From Hyperoplus lanceolatus (Eukaryota > Chordata > Actinopteri > Uranoscopiformes > Ammodytidae), in contig CM049413.1 in assembly GCA_026929865.2 (NCBI GenBank), forward strand, positions 15,218,501-15,282,500: DNA of 64,000 bases, written 5' to 3'. The translations under genes were made by a program, and so were the position numbers. Shown piece by piece: positions 22,131 through 37,275 of the stretch. How positions within the stretch are numbered: the first letter of the stretch is position 1; each line of letters starts with the position of its first letter. The notes beneath the pieces were generated by a model, which worked only from the letters and a program-made list of their open reading frames with translations, was not told where the DNA came from and ran no database searches.

Positions 22131-23357
22131 ACATAGGGGAGAATGGGGGAATCTGAGGCATCGGGTAATGTGAGCCACCCCCTGTATCTAGGCAACGGAA
22201 AACATTTGTGGTCATGTGAGATATATGTTTTCAAGCCCCTCTCATTTCCCCATGGTCCTGAAAGAGAGGACCTCATGGTGCTGTGGTAAGGTTTTTTTCA
22301 CCAAAATAGGTATTTTGCATGTAAAAGTAAATTTTCTTGCTGACAACTTAATCATCTGTTGTGCCAAAGCAAATGTAAGCAAACTTCTATCATACGTGTT
22401 GATGAACTACCAACATATGAAACCATGTGATGCTGATAACTGAAGATTAGCCTGAAATGCTAAGAGAGGTAGTTTTTTCTCAAATTGTGGTGGTTGGGGA
22501 AAGTGAGCCACTGTCTCACTTTCCCCCACCATGAGGCACAAGTTAAGTTAGTCTTAAACATATTTGAATGTAATATTACATGACATATGTTTTATTTTAA
22601 TGTCATACACATTGTAGAAAATCCATCATGCCAAGGAAATACATCAGGAAGACGACTCAGGGCAACCACACGGAAAGAGCACCTTCTCATCTTTCCCTGT
22701 AACCTTCAGGGCTGGAATGCATAGTAGGCCTAGCTGTAGAGTATGACAGTCTGATGTTATAATCCAGTTGGGTTTTAACCTGTGTTCTGAGTCCCAGGCT
22801 GTTCTCGCTGGTTCTGATTTTCCTATGCTTTGACCCCCAGACACTAGCTGGCTCTAAGGGTCCTGTGTTCTGACCCCCAGACTGTGTTCTAATCTAACTG
22901 GTTCTATCTTTCATTTGAATCTAATTAAAACCCTTTGAATTATAATATGTTGTATTTGATTTTGTTCAGAGTTACTTTCAAGTGTTTAGAAAATTTGCTT
23001 TGCTTAATTGACCAAACCCCATCATTATTTTACTAGTCTGACATTAGTTCTGGAATGTGTGGCTAGCTTTCAGGATTCTTACTGTTACAATATGTGTTGT
23101 TATGGTAGTTTCAGAGTGGAAAAAGTAAGTGGATCAGTTTACCCCACTGATGGGGTAAAGTGAGCCACATGACAACTGTTTTTAAAACAATCATATTTTC
23201 ACTGCCCTTTGTCTTGAAAAAATTCTGCTAATGCCCATTTCTAGGAAACATCCTCAATTAATGGTAAATGTGTAAATTTGAGTGATAAATCATTTTAGCT
23301 CGCTTAGAGGGGAGCAAATGTAAAAAGTAGCTCAGATTACCCCGTTCTCCCCCATGT
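22131..23357. mobile_element. unclassified DNA transposon with G-rich terminal inverted repeats
   Basis: The left end reads ACATAGGGGAGAATGGGGG followed by AATCTGAG. The right end, inverted, reads ACATGGGGGAGAACGGGGT followed by AATCTGAG, so about 27 bp pair with few differences. Internally the word AAAGTGAGCCAC recurs (about 22499 and 23157, with a variant near 22166), often next to its own complement. There is no transposase frame. Boundaries are uncertain by about 4 bp because the target duplication is not clear; TA or TAG are possible. Confidence 0.65.
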
Positions 23358-26300
23358 AGTTTCATCTACAAATTAAGTTTAGCCTATTCACCACCTACAC
23401 TGCCTGTTGTTCTTCCCTTACCGCATGTGTTGATATAACCTCTGATAGGCATGTTTGGATTATACATTTAAATAGATGGCAGATGATGAATTCTCTTGAA
23501 ATTATTTAGAATACATGCAGCCTTTGGAAAAAAATCTGTTTCATTGGTGTTTTGTGCATAAATACGTAGCTTGAACTGATTTGACATTATTATTCATTTT
23601 TAGAAATGTTTCTTCCATCACAATCCCACTGAGCTCAGCATTAACACATTATATGTAACTGAATAGGTTCTGCACGGAGTAACCACCATGTCGGAGGACT
23701 GTACATAGTAAAATAGGTCTGGGAGTATGCATGGTTCTGTTTTTTGGTGGGAGCAAATCCAAGCTGCAATGAATAACAGTCTTTGTTGAGGGAGCCAAAC
23801 CTCTCACAAAAATTCAATTTCTGAAACTACGAGAATGAAAGATCTAGAGCAGAAAGTCAGCCTGTCAATGTTAGGTTCAAGGCAGCATATCTGTAAATCA
23901 TTCAGGCAAAGGAGGGAAGGGTTGCTGTAAAGTTCAAGCCTTTGTTAGGGTTTTACTTATTTTCTTAATAATCGGTATTGGCATTAATAAAAACTATGGA
24001 AAGTAATGCTTAAGTTTAAAATCGACATTGTATGGCCAAAAAAGTAGGCCAAATCTATGTGATTCCGGCGACCACAAGAGGATGTAACAATGATGTTGGC
24101 TGTCTTTTCTGAACAATACAGCTGCCATCATTTACATTCTATTGTCTGCTTTTTCTATAAGAGGAAGAAAAGAAATTATTAGAGTCGGACACACTGCATT
24201 TGTTTACGCCTCACACATCTCTCATTGACATGCAAATACTCCCCTCTACCCCCCACTCCTGATTAGGAAAAAAATAAAAGAAAATCAGTTATTAAAATTC
24301 AGGTAATGTATTCCTGTTTCTGAATCCTATTTGAGAAATGTTATTAATTTCATATATCAAGTTCGGAGCGGCCATCTGTTCGCTGCGCACCGCTGCACCT
24401 CCCTCCATCTGGCCCCGAGTTCCCCGCGCGCCGCTCTGCCACCACCGGCTCCAAGTTTTTATGCACTCTGGATTTTTCATTTGTCACTCATCTCTGCCTA
24501 GGCCCATGTGAACAAGGCCCGGATGGCATGGGCCTGGTGGGGGAATTTGGCGCGATCAGTGATTGGGACATCTTTGGTGATTCAAGGCACTGCTGAGATT
24601 TAATGTAGATTTTTTCTAACTGCAAACACGTCTCTAACCCACCGACTTCGCTGAAACCAGTTCCATGGTTGCCTTCCACTTTCTCTGCACCTCCTACCCT
24701 ATGCCCTCTCTTCCTCTTCTTCTTCTTCCTTTCTTTGTTTAACTCTCTCTCTCTCCCTCCTCCAGCTACAACACCCCTTTCCTCCCTCCCTCCTTTTTTC
24801 TGTAAGTGGAGGAAGCAGATTGTGCAGTCGGCACAGTGCAACGTGTCCCTGCCACAGTTAATTTAGCATCTGTGCCTTCATGAATATGAATACATTTACA
24901 CGTCCAGGATATAATTAGGTGGCGGAGTGTGGAAAGGGTTCACGGCACTCCAGGTGGGGAGAGAGAGAGAGAGAAAGACACAGGAGAAAGAGTATAGCAG
25001 AAAAGAGATGCACAAGGAAAAGAGGTGCAGGTAGGGCTAAAACAATCTCCCAGGCATCGTGATCTCTGTCGCCCAGCTAAGCACTCACATCAATCACACA
25101 GAAATGGCTGGAACTGCATGACTGAGGTGGTTTACATGCCTGGCGCAGAGATGTAGATGCAGATGCAGGGGCAGGCTGTGAGGCCACTTAAGCTTACAGC
25201 AAAACGCACAGTTGGGATACTGGTCGATGATTGCCTGCAGACTGTGTCTGTGTATGTGCATGTTTATGTCAGGAAGGCTCTAGTTACAAATGTCTAGGCT
25301 TCTGGTGTAAGTCTCATCTGAAAGGTTCACAAGACCTTTTTATGTGGTGGTTGTGCAATGAACACTGAGAACAAGCTTGATGTGTTGTACTGGATTGTAC
25401 AGCACTTTAATGTATGGATGAGCCTCCAGTTGTGTAGTTGCTGTATGCAGATGATGGTCCGGTTTTCATCAGAATGGCCCTCAGCAGCTACTTAACATTT
25501 TGCACAAAACACCCCAGTGGTGGTTCGTAGCAAAGTGTTAAGTAGCTGGAATGAAATCTGCAGCCATGGACACGTAAACAAAGATAAATTGTCCTCAATG
25601 GGCTGGAAATAACATTTATTACCATATCAGAATAACATACAGTATCCATAGGTGTTGTAAGGAGTGTAATAAAAGGAGTCCCACATTGGGATCACCAAAG
25701 AGAGTTTGGAGGATGTAACGGGGACAACTATTTTTTGGGAGGGTTATTCAGTTCAGTTTTTTTCCACTGTGCCTAGCCAAACATGTTTATTGTATATGTG
25801 AATATACTGACAATACTGTTTTTAATATTTTTAGGTGAAGCATTTCTTTTTTGCATACATTCATAAAGCACATTGCTTTCTTTCGGTGTGCTGCCGTGTT
25901 AAGAGGCCCTGCTTGGCACACAAGTACATAAGTCATTCACACCGCGTAATGGTTTATTTGCCAAAGCGCTTTGCTATTTAGGCACCAGGGAGGCACCATC
26001 TCCAAAATGTTTAATGTTGTGTAGTTTAGCCATATGCCACTGTTTTACAGCAAGCAATGCCTGTGTCATTACACCTCGGTGCATTGGGCGCTTTCCATAA
26101 TGGATCCATAACGAGAAGTCGCTGCAAATGAGTAGCCAAACATCTTTGGGGGATGTTTGTTTAACACAGGTGTTACCCTTCTGTAAATGTGATGGTGAAA
26201 TGCCATATTACACGCTATGTTGCCAAACAGAGGTTAGTGTATGTTGTTGAAAAGAGACAGTTTTTTCTGTTTGCACAGTTCCTCTGTGGAGTCGGTGAGG

Positions 26301-27675
26301 AGGGAAGGCAACATGGGGCGTTGAAAGACAAATTTCACATTCACTTCTGCTTCACTCTCCAACCTAACTGACATGACAACAACATTCACTCTAACCGACA
26401 TTCACAGTGAGTGATTTGAATTGGGGAATGTTTTCAAGTGATACGAGAATCTCCTTATCCATAAAACACTACATCACTCCACTATCGGAGACGTCCTTCA
26501 AAGTAAAATACAACATTGTCTTTAAGGTTAAACGTCAGTGATATAGCCTCCTCTGTTCCTCGCCAAACACTTGCCAGGGGACCAAGCAAGGAAATTGATT
26601 TTGGATGCAGTCATGCAGGGGTGGTCCCAGCCACCGCAGATAAGAAAGACATTTTGAATCAAAATTATGTCTGCACCATGCATATGAATCAGATCAGCCC
26701 TAATAAAATAAAGGTATTAGCAGCGCGGGAGGGAGAGAAGTAATTAAAGCAACTCACCAGGCTCCGTTCTGGCTTCGCTCTGGAGGTCTCAGTACCTTGG
26801 GGTGAGTTAAAGAACGTGTAGCTTTTAACAGGAGGCACAGAGGTCATCTGACTTTGACTCCATTCCAACTTTTCAGCATGGGTTCCAGCTAAGGTTCACT
26901 GGTGTGCATCACATACTTTATCACCAATTTTCCATTATTCTCCGTCATATTAAATACTGTGGTGTGAGTACAAATGATATGAAGGGGATTTAGTGCAAAG
27001 ACTCAAGAAAATATAGAATTAGAGGAATACAATGCTGTATGGCTGCATGGAGATATTGAGATATCACATGTGCTGCCGATTTGTCTACACTGCTAACAGC
27101 ATAATGTGCAACAAATTAACCCATTTATTTTTACCCAAGTCAGTTTAAAGTTCACACTCTCATGACTGTCAAGAAACTTAATCTTGTCCTCGCACGCATG
27201 CTATTTTTCATGATTGTAGCTTACATTCACTCTGTATTACATAGTAGTAGAATATCACAGACCCACTTGGATATTATCATTGTGAATGGACCCATGACAA
27301 CTTTTTATGCAAACAAAAGTTAACTGGATGCTTAGAAAACACTGCAAACGAGTGTGTTACTTTGAGGGTGAAAGTGTATATGCCCTACATTTGTCCCCTT
27401 TCTATCGAGAGATCAGAGGTCAATTTCAGCCGCACAGCAGCACCGTTTCTGAGGTAGTTTTGCTTCAAGAGGTTAGAGCCATTTGGGGCCCTTCGCCGCT
27501 TGTCATGCTACTACATACAACTACTGTCTATGTACACCCCACATGTCTGACAAATGCATCCGGCAAAGGACAATTATCTCTATCTTTCTCACTCTCTGCG
27601 TCTCTCTCTCCTATCAACTGTTGATTCAGATTGACCAGCAATTTTGGTTGCACGGGAGTAAGTCCTTCTCTTTTA
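23358..27675. other. unique DNA, no gene recognised
   Basis: It holds a short GA run at 24960-24974, pyrimidine-rich DNA at 24700-24800 (its complement gives Lys/Arg-rich frames), and a short stem at 25486-25503/25530-25547. The part at about 24830-24930 (homeobox-like TTAATTTAG, ATATAATTAGG) has a conserved non-coding look. No supported gene. Confidence 0.4.
25486..25547. repeat. imperfect hairpin (18-bp arms)
   Basis: The arms 25486-25503 and 25530-25547 pair over 18 bp with one mismatch, and the spacer is 26 nt. The stem is shorter than a usual microRNA precursor. Nothing else supports an RNA gene. Confidence 0.6.
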
Positions 27676-28281
27676 GGCCTTTCACACCGCCGCAAAATCG
27701 GCGCTAGTTCTGGTCTAGTTCGGAGCTAGAGACAGTGTTTTGGTTTCACACCGCCAGAGAGCCTGCTCCGGGCTGTAAAAACCGGTTCAACTCAAACACC
27801 AGGATTGAGCAGGGTTTGAGATAAGAACTGCTTGCGCCAGCGGCTGGGGGAGGGATTATCCTGACCAACCAGACCAACACAAACCTCATGCCTGCCATAT
27901 TTAAAAACACCGCTACTACGAGACGTAAACATAACATAATTACCGAACGTAGCGATCAAATTGACCGGCGAGAATACGCTGTATGGGTCCTGTTTGGTTA
28001 GGAAAGCAAAGCGAGAGCCAACACGTGTAAAAATAAGACGTATTCGCCGCTGTTGTAAAGCTAGCGGTAGCTTTAGCGTTAGCCACAAGAGCAGGGGCGT
28101 CAGGCGACGCACACACACGTTTACGGTGACGTCATGACGTTGCTCTCTTGCCGGCTCCATGGCTGTCTCTGGTCGATGTGAAACCAACCGGTTCATAACT
28201 GGGATAAGGCTGTAACCAGTTTTGAACTGACCCCAGCACCAGCCTGGAACTGGCTCATGGTTCTTTTTGGTGTGAAAGGCC
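27676..28281 (+). mobile_element. MITE, TA-flanked, copy 1
   Basis: This 606-bp element begins GGCCTTTCACACC and ends with its exact inverse, GGTGTGAAAGGCC. It is flanked by TA on both sides (27674-27675 and 28282-28283). A second copy at 48607-49210 in the same orientation is highly similar throughout. It contains a perfect CRE palindrome TGACGTCA at 28127-28134. There is no transposase. The TA duplication fits Tc1/mariner-like mobilisation, but the short TIR does not settle the superfamily. Confidence 0.88.
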
Positions 28282-28342
28282 TAATGGTCTGTTGTCGGGA
28301 GCTCCATAAATTCTCTGGGGAAAAGGGATTATTCATCCCTAT

Positions 28343-28384
<42 letters not shown>

Positions 28385-28695
28385 GTGTGTGTCCCTGGAT
28401 GCTCTTCCAGTTGCCTTCTTGATCTGGACACATCTGGTGCTCTCTTTCATACTCTTTTTTTTCTTTTTATATTTTTTTTCTCTTGGTTACTTTCTTTTGG
28501 TTACTCGTATCGTATTCCTTCTATACCTACTATCCCCCCGACACACACAAAGGTAAAGGTGGCGGTCACCTGTAAAAAATGGTTGGACAGCCAGTGATGA
28601 CACCATGCAGGAATGTCTTTCATCACAGCAACACATCCTGCAACATCCCTACTTTAACGGCTACTACACCACTAGATGTGAGCAGAGCACACACG

Positions 28696-28812
<117 letters not shown>

Positions 28813-28889
28813 CAACAACAACAGGAAAGGAGTCAGAACAGAATGCCAATATGTTATAACATCCTTATATGCCCGTGTGGGTGCATGTG

Positions 28890-28891
<2 letters not shown>

Positions 28892-28936
<45 letters not shown>
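28892..28936. repeat. (GT)n microsatellite
   Basis: A pure GT run, in the opposite phase to the CA array 80 bp upstream. Confidence 0.96.
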
Positions 28937-28937
<1 letters not shown>

Positions 28938-30700
28938 TGGGAGAGAGAGAAACAGAGGTAGCAATAAGGGAACATTTATTTATACTAAACAAATTAATTA
29001 ATTTGTGATATGTGTGTTCAATTATGTACAAAGGCATGTATGTGTACACGCACACACACACACACACCAAACACACACATCTTGTTCCATGTGACAGAGT
29101 AGTTGGTCCCCTTTTATCCCTGCTGGATTTTATCCGCTGGCTCCAGAATCAGTCCAATCCAATTTATTCCGTCCTTCACCCTAGCCGAGTCATTTACGCC
29201 TACTCTAATTTCCGTATCATTTAATTCTGCTCCATATCTTCATCTCCCCCCACATTTTCTCCTAACACCACATTTGGAGTTCTGATGAAAAAAAAGAAGA
29301 AGAAGAAAAACGAACTTGACGGAAAAAAGTTGCCAAAGCCACACATAGCATGGTTTGTAGCTGCAGGCTGGGATAATAGACAGGTGACTGTTGAATGTCA
29401 CCTTGGTAATAGGGGAGCTTTTGCTGCAGATCGGCCGATGAAACGACTAATTGTTTGCTTTCAATCCAAAATGTGAATAAATCATCCTAAACCAAAATCA
29501 CAATCACAATGCAGCAGGCTGTTCATAAATGATTGTGGTTATGTGTTGTTAAGCTGTTGATCTGTACAAGCAAGGACAGTGTGCATTTTGCAGAACCTCT
29601 ACAGATTTTTGTTATGTCTTTGACAGTCATTTTTCTAACAGGAGGCATGTTTGCCTTTGCTTGTAATATTTACTGTAATCAAGTAGGATAGTAAGTCAGT
29701 AAATGAATGATGATGCTACTGTTGCTCAATGTACAGCAACTTGTAAATTGCTTAAAACAAGAGTTTATATTTCCAGGTTTTGTCTTGCAAGATTCATGAG
29801 ACGAATATAAAGCTCCACCTCGGTGAAAGTACACCTGGTCCAAGAACATAGAGATGACCTCTAAAAGTTGCTCCTTTGTCCTAGGAGAGAGTGAGGTGCC
29901 AAGTCCCTAGTCTAGTGTACCCTGCAAGCGAGCACAGGTCTGGAAAGGATGCCAGCTCGGAGACTGGTAGGAGTTCTTCAGGCCATCTGGGAAAGCTCCA
30001 GGAGGATCTTGGGAGAGTATGGTCCTCATCTGTGGTGCCTGGGACTCAAAAGTGCACCATAATCACAATGCACACTAATGCACAACCCAGACACAATAAG
30101 CACAGGCATATGAACCACAAGATTTAACTAAAACATATTTAGGGCCCATAAATACATTGTTCATTTTATGCTAATTTACTATATAACTCTTTACCTGAAT
30201 TTAAAAAAAGTTTGTTCATTCACATTGAAAACATCTCAGTGAACAAAACTTTCACTCCTGATGTACGCTTTTCAGAGAACCGTGGTTGTGTTTGCTTCAT
30301 AGCTTTTCACCCACACAAACCTTGCCTCAATACGTTTTATCATATCAAAATCATTCAAGGGATGAAAGGGAATTTTCAAGATGCCAAACTACATTTTTCT
30401 TCTCTCTCAATGGTCAATTTAAGCACTACTTAAGATTGCACTGCTTTGAAGTCTTTGAAATGTTAATGACGACCTTGATTCTTGTGTGAATCAAAATGCT
30501 TCTACGGGGAATACAGTGCACATCAGCATTTCCCTCTCACATTTAAAAGCCCCAGCCTGCACAATGAAATTTGGTTGTCCAAAAACATCTCCAAGGACAC
30601 CGGTGGGTTGCGGACGTGGTAATTAATTGCCCAGTGAAGTTATAAACATTCTTTTAGAAGTCGTCAATTAACCAGTGACTAGTGTTTTTTTTTATAGTTA

Positions 30701-31775
30701 CAGTTTTTCTCAGTTGCTTTGGTGCTTTTCTCAGATCAGAATGAAAATTCTCATAACTATTAGTTCAACCTCTGCAACATTTAGTCATTTGAGCACATCA
30801 TAGTAGCAATTTCTCCTTCCTCTGAACAAATTGCAAATGCTTTTGGACATGTATCAGTTGCTTTCAAACAATTCTCTGCTGTTTTATAACATTGTCATTT
30901 GCTTATGTCATGTCAGTCAAAATGAACTATACTTATGGATGCTGAATAGTCATTCCCAATAAAACTAATAGTCTTCATTTCATTGCTTGAGTCATTACAT
31001 ACAAAATTGTTGAACTAGTTATCAAATTCTGTCAAGCTAATTTTATACCTTTTTTTTATCATAGATACTTTCCTCGCTGCATTGCAAGGGATTATATCCG
31101 TTGTGATGTAGATGAAAATATGTGGCCAGACAGACAGGAACGTCTGGATGTGCCAGAATGATTTACGTTGATATGTTCAGTTACAATATGTCCTGTTATA
31201 TTGTTCACATTTGTGCACAGCTCTACCAAAAGGGTGTTTTTTTATGTTTGTTCTAAATAAGTGACTGAAGTGTATTTTTCTTTTGCACAATGCTGTAGAA
31301 TTGCAAAGAGCATATACAGTAAAAATGTGAAACATACGTATTCAGTGTCTAGTACTCACTTACTCCCCTAACTACAGCAATGTGTAACTTTACTGTAGTT
31401 TTCAAATGGCTGTACAAGTAGTGTATAGTGCTGTCTTGAGCATTTTCAGGTAGTGTCACCAAGTTCTGACCTTTTTTGCATTGGAAAACACTGAGAGAAT
31501 AATAATAGAACATAATGAAAACATGACAAAGCCATTTGACTATCTTGTTCATAAACGATGGTGTCAAGACTTCTCATTTTGATGACACTGGCAGTTTCAT
31601 TGACATGAATACTTGCTTTTGAGGAATAGACTATCCATTTTGAGCAAGTGACGTACTTTTGCAGGTTATCCACTAGGTTTTGCAGTTTGCACTAATTGTT
31701 TTGAGAAATGCACTAACTGCTGTGCAAATGCTAATAGTGATGTGAGAAAAGCACCAAAGCGACTGAGAAAAACTG
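30701..31775. mobile_element. Tc1/mariner-like non-autonomous transposon
   Basis: The terminal inverted repeats start CAGTTTTTCTCAGTTGCTTT at 30701 and extend to 30733. The right copy is 31743-31775, with 33 bp and one mismatch. TA flanks both sides (30699-30700 and 31776-31777). CAGT ends with a TA target are typical of Tc1/mariner. The 1,075-bp interior is AT-rich without a transposase frame. Confidence 0.82.
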
Positions 31776-31777
31776 TA

Positions 31778-32250
31778 AAAAGCTGTAGTAAAAATTACCT
31801 GGTTGCCTGATCTCTATTCAAAGGAAACAGGTAGGACAATGTCAAATACATTGCACAGTACACATACATCAAAAAAATGAACTTTAAAAAGACAATGAAT
31901 GAATCACCATATGTGTCTGTTGGAGAGTGATATGTGGGTCTGTTTGTTTGTACTCTCTAAGATACCTAATTCAAAGAACTGGTGTGTTACATCTTAACTC
32001 TACTCTTTCATCTCTGTCGCTCCCTCAAAGGGTCTATTGATCACACATCACTGTGGACAATGTTACAAGCAGCCCCCCCGCCGTGGCTGCTTAATGTAGT
32101 CAATAATCGTAATGGTGTGATCAGTGCAGCCCCCCATGAAATGGCTGCACAGCTGTGACTGCTTCATTTGACTGGTGGGAAAGCTGGAGGAGGGGGAAGA
32201 CGAGAAGACGAAAGATACTAGGGGGGACCGCTGTGAAATTAGATTAAGTG
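31778..32250. other. unique DNA, possible conserved non-coding block
   Basis: The part at 32030-32190 is free of simple repeats and carries clustered AATAATCG, TTAATG and CAGCTGTGACTGC words between two near-copies of a CAGCCCCCC word. It is conserved-element-like, but this is unverified. Confidence 0.25.
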
Positions 32251-32293
32251 ATGGATGGATGGATGGATGGATGGATGGATGGATGGATGGATG

Positions 32294-32352
<59 letters not shown>

Positions 32353-32353
32353 T
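32251..32353. repeat. compound (ATGG)n-(ATAG)n microsatellite
   Basis: About 11 ATGG units (32251-32294) pass directly into about 15 ATAG units (to 32353). One base change per unit separates the two blocks, suggesting that one block arose by expansion of a mutant unit. Confidence 0.97.
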
Positions 32354-34236
<1,883 letters not shown>

Positions 34237-34311
34237 GAGATGGATGATGATAGAATAGAGGCTAGGCAGCAGTCAGCCCTGAGGATAAAGGGTTATTCAC
34301 ACGTGTGCACG

Positions 34312-34318
<7 letters not shown>

Positions 34319-34349
<31 letters not shown>
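34319..34349. repeat. (AC)n microsatellite
   Basis: A short pure array. Confidence 0.95.
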
Positions 34350-34351
<2 letters not shown>

Positions 34352-34470
34352 CTCCTCCTAATCCTTTGTTCACAGCATGGCACTGCACTACCCCGCTGTG
34401 TGGAGAGCTGGGATGATCTTTGGAGGGTGCCTCAGACAGAATCATACATACATATACACATACACATGCT

Positions 34471-34471
<1 letters not shown>

Positions 34472-34535
<64 letters not shown>

Positions 34536-34538
34536 ACA
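34472..34538. repeat. (CA)n microsatellite
   Basis: A CA array with one CTCA interruption at the right. Confidence 0.95.
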
Positions 34539-36956
34539 ACATTATGTGTGAAGCTTATATGCAACAATCAGGAAAATGGCACTTAATAATGCTGCTTCAC
34601 AGTTTGAGTATCCATCGTTTTTAGAACTGAAAATCATGTATAAACGACCCAAACATTATATTACTGACTGCTACATGAGTGGTGTGTGTGTGTGTTGTTT
34701 TGAGAGGAGTTGTCACACATGATGAGTTCTGCCATACTTTTACCCCAGTGAGGTATTAGGAGTAATGGCATGTAGATGTAATGGCATGCGCCATAACATC
34801 TAGGCTATGGACAGCCAGAGGAGAGATGGAGAGAGTGAGAGAGAGTGAGTGAAAGAGAGAGAGAGAGAGAGACAGAGAGAGAGAGAGAGCGAGAGAGAGA
34901 GAGAAAGAGCGATATGTGGTCCACACATTCTCCAGGGACCATATGTACTGTGGAAGTATAAAGTGGGATAAATGATTATGGGGTTGAAGAGAACACGTAA
35001 CAAAACAAAGGCAAAACAATCTACAAAGGGTAGTTTTGAGGTCAGAGTAAAAAAAAATGGAAGGAAGGTGGGATGGAGGTAAAGAGTCAAAGAGAAGACT
35101 AGAATGGATGACAGGAGAAAGGAGGAGTGATAAGGAGATGGGAGAGAGTTGGTAAGTTTGAATAACTAACTGAGGAGAGGAGAGAATTAATGACATAGAT
35201 GAGCAGGAGTGTGTTGGTGAGCTTGAAAACATTTTCCAAACAAACCAGACAGGCAGACAAACAGACAAGCAGACAGACAGGTAGGCAGATATTCAGACGG
35301 ACAGAAAAAATGCAGGCAGACAGACGGCAGGGAGAACAAAGGCTGTGTTCCTCCGCCTCGCTCTGCTGCTCCCCAGTCCATCTGCTGCCTCTGCACACTG
35401 CAGCCTCCGATCTGTTTCACACTCATTTTCAGCTATCTCGCTCCTCTCCTCTCCATCCCTTCCTCCATCTCGCTTTCCCCGAACTCCTCTCCCTTGGTAT
35501 ACACACATGAGACTCATTCTCATCCACAACTCCATCTTCCATTGTACCAACCATTCCTCCACCGTTCATTTTCCTCTCGACTTCAATCTGTCACTTATTT
35601 TTTAGAGTTTAGTATGAAAAAGACACTGCCTGCAGGAGACAATGGCAACCTTTAACCATAGAATATTGTAATTCTGTACGCAATAAAAATACTGTGTGTA
35701 ACATGTTTTGAGGTGTTTTAAATGTTTAGAAAGATTGAAACTACAGAGGGTTTTCTTAAAATAATCATACTGAGGCAAACTGTGTTGAAAAAGATAACAT
35801 CATTAAAGGCCCTTAAAACATATTTTCTCTATCGGCTTCTTGCTCTGAGTAATGGGATCCTGCATAGAAACACCATATTCTCTGTCAAAGTTTCAATAGT
35901 TTTGTGTTTTTTTTAAACATAACTGATTCCTTTATTTGTGTTTTTGTGCAAGTTTTTTTCTCACTTGTTTTTAACATTGACTGTTGCTCATTTAGATATT
36001 TAACATTGTATACAAGTACTTAAGCAATGCTGAACTCTGATGTACTAAGATGAGTGAACAAGATACGTCACACACATTATACTACTGAAACAAGTGACCA
36101 TTTATGAACCGGATAGAACTGTACAGAGGTCATTGTGAAAAAGATAAATTTATCGAGGGAACAGCTTCTTGCAGTATACTCAATATCTCATATCCCTCAA
36201 GATATTTATTTGCAGCAATATAGATGTATGATCCCAGAAGATATAGATCTCACAAGAACTTGTTATTTTGCGACTTTAGGGGAATGGAGATGTTTCTATA
36301 TTTAATTAAATACACAGCTCTAGTCATGTTCTTGTAATGCTCCAAAGTATCACATTTAATTTGTCATTGTCATCATATCAATGTCCTTTATATGTAAGAA
36401 ATCATACTTCCTTCATTTTTGAAGCCTCACCAGGTATTGGGGAGAAAACTGATAACATTTGGTCAAAGTGGAAAACATGAGCAAGACCTGATTCCTGTAG
36501 ACCTAAACAGGCACAGCTGTCCACCAGTGCCCTAAAAAAAGCCTTCTGTTGAACACCTGAAACTCATTTTGCCTGGTGGAGATGGTTGTAGTTAACATGG
36601 AGATGGAGTGTTTTCAGGAGAAAATATCAGGGGAGAAAATGAAGAGGTCATGAGGGCATTAATGTTTAATAAATAGATGAATCGATTAATTCATTCAATC
36701 CTCTATTATTCTATAACTTATTGTTCTTATTTATAAAAAGGCACATAATAGATATAATCATCAAACCCGGCAGAGCTAGTCAGCTACATGGATGACAGCC
36801 ATAGTTTAAGCTGTCAACAAATATATTCATATTAGTAGACAGCATACACAGCATTACACATCCTTCTGTGTTTTGAACAATAGCTTCAATTACCTCAATG
36901 TGTGTGCGCGTGCGTTGTGGAGAAGATGTAAACTTTATGCAGATACGTATATACAT
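34539..36956. other. unique and purine-rich DNA, no gene recognised
   Basis: Impure (GA)n lies at 34826-34905, and a degenerate (AGAC)n tract at 35246-35330. The 170-codon minus frame at 34756-35268 is Ser/Leu-rich because it reads the GA tract. From 35600 to 36950 the DNA is AT-rich without recognisable features. Confidence 0.5.
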
Positions 36957-37275
36957 CAAATCAAATCAAATCAAACTTTATTTATAAAGCACTTTTCATA
37001 CACAGTTAAGGGAACACAAAGTGCTTTACAGTTGGCCTATATAAAAATAAAATAAGAAAACAGAACAATACCACCCCCTCCCCCTTCCCTCCCCACAAAT
37101 AACAGACGGAGCAACACATTACATTCAGAAATTAAAGACAATTTATACAACATCACTTGATATAAAACAAGTAAAACACTTTGATCATTATAAACATTTG
37201 AACATTTGAACAGGAAATAAAATAGATAGATAAATGCTTGTCCCCTATAAAACAAGTCAGTTATACAATCTACCA
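36957..37275 (-). mobile_element. LINE 3' tail fragment
   Basis: Read on minus, it carries TGTAAAGCACTTTGTG, then GTGCTTTATAAATAAAG and a (TTGAT)n-type tail ending at 36957. This is the recurring 3' end of fish L2/CR1-like non-LTR elements. The left limit is clear from the tail; the right limit is approximate. No coding sequence remains. Confidence 0.65.

Noticed and set aside
25486-25547. Possible microRNA hairpin
   Set aside because: The stem is only 18 bp with a 26-nt loop, below the usual precursor size, and no mature sequence is recognisable.
34756-35268. 170-codon minus-strand frame
   Set aside because: Its Ser/Leu-rich composition comes from the GA-rich tract on the plus strand. No motif, signal peptide or splice context supports a gene.
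35246-35330. Spaced AGACAG/GCAGACA repeats that might suggest a CRISPR-like array
   Set aside because: The unit is a degenerate tetranucleotide without spacer regularity, and the context is a eukaryotic genome.
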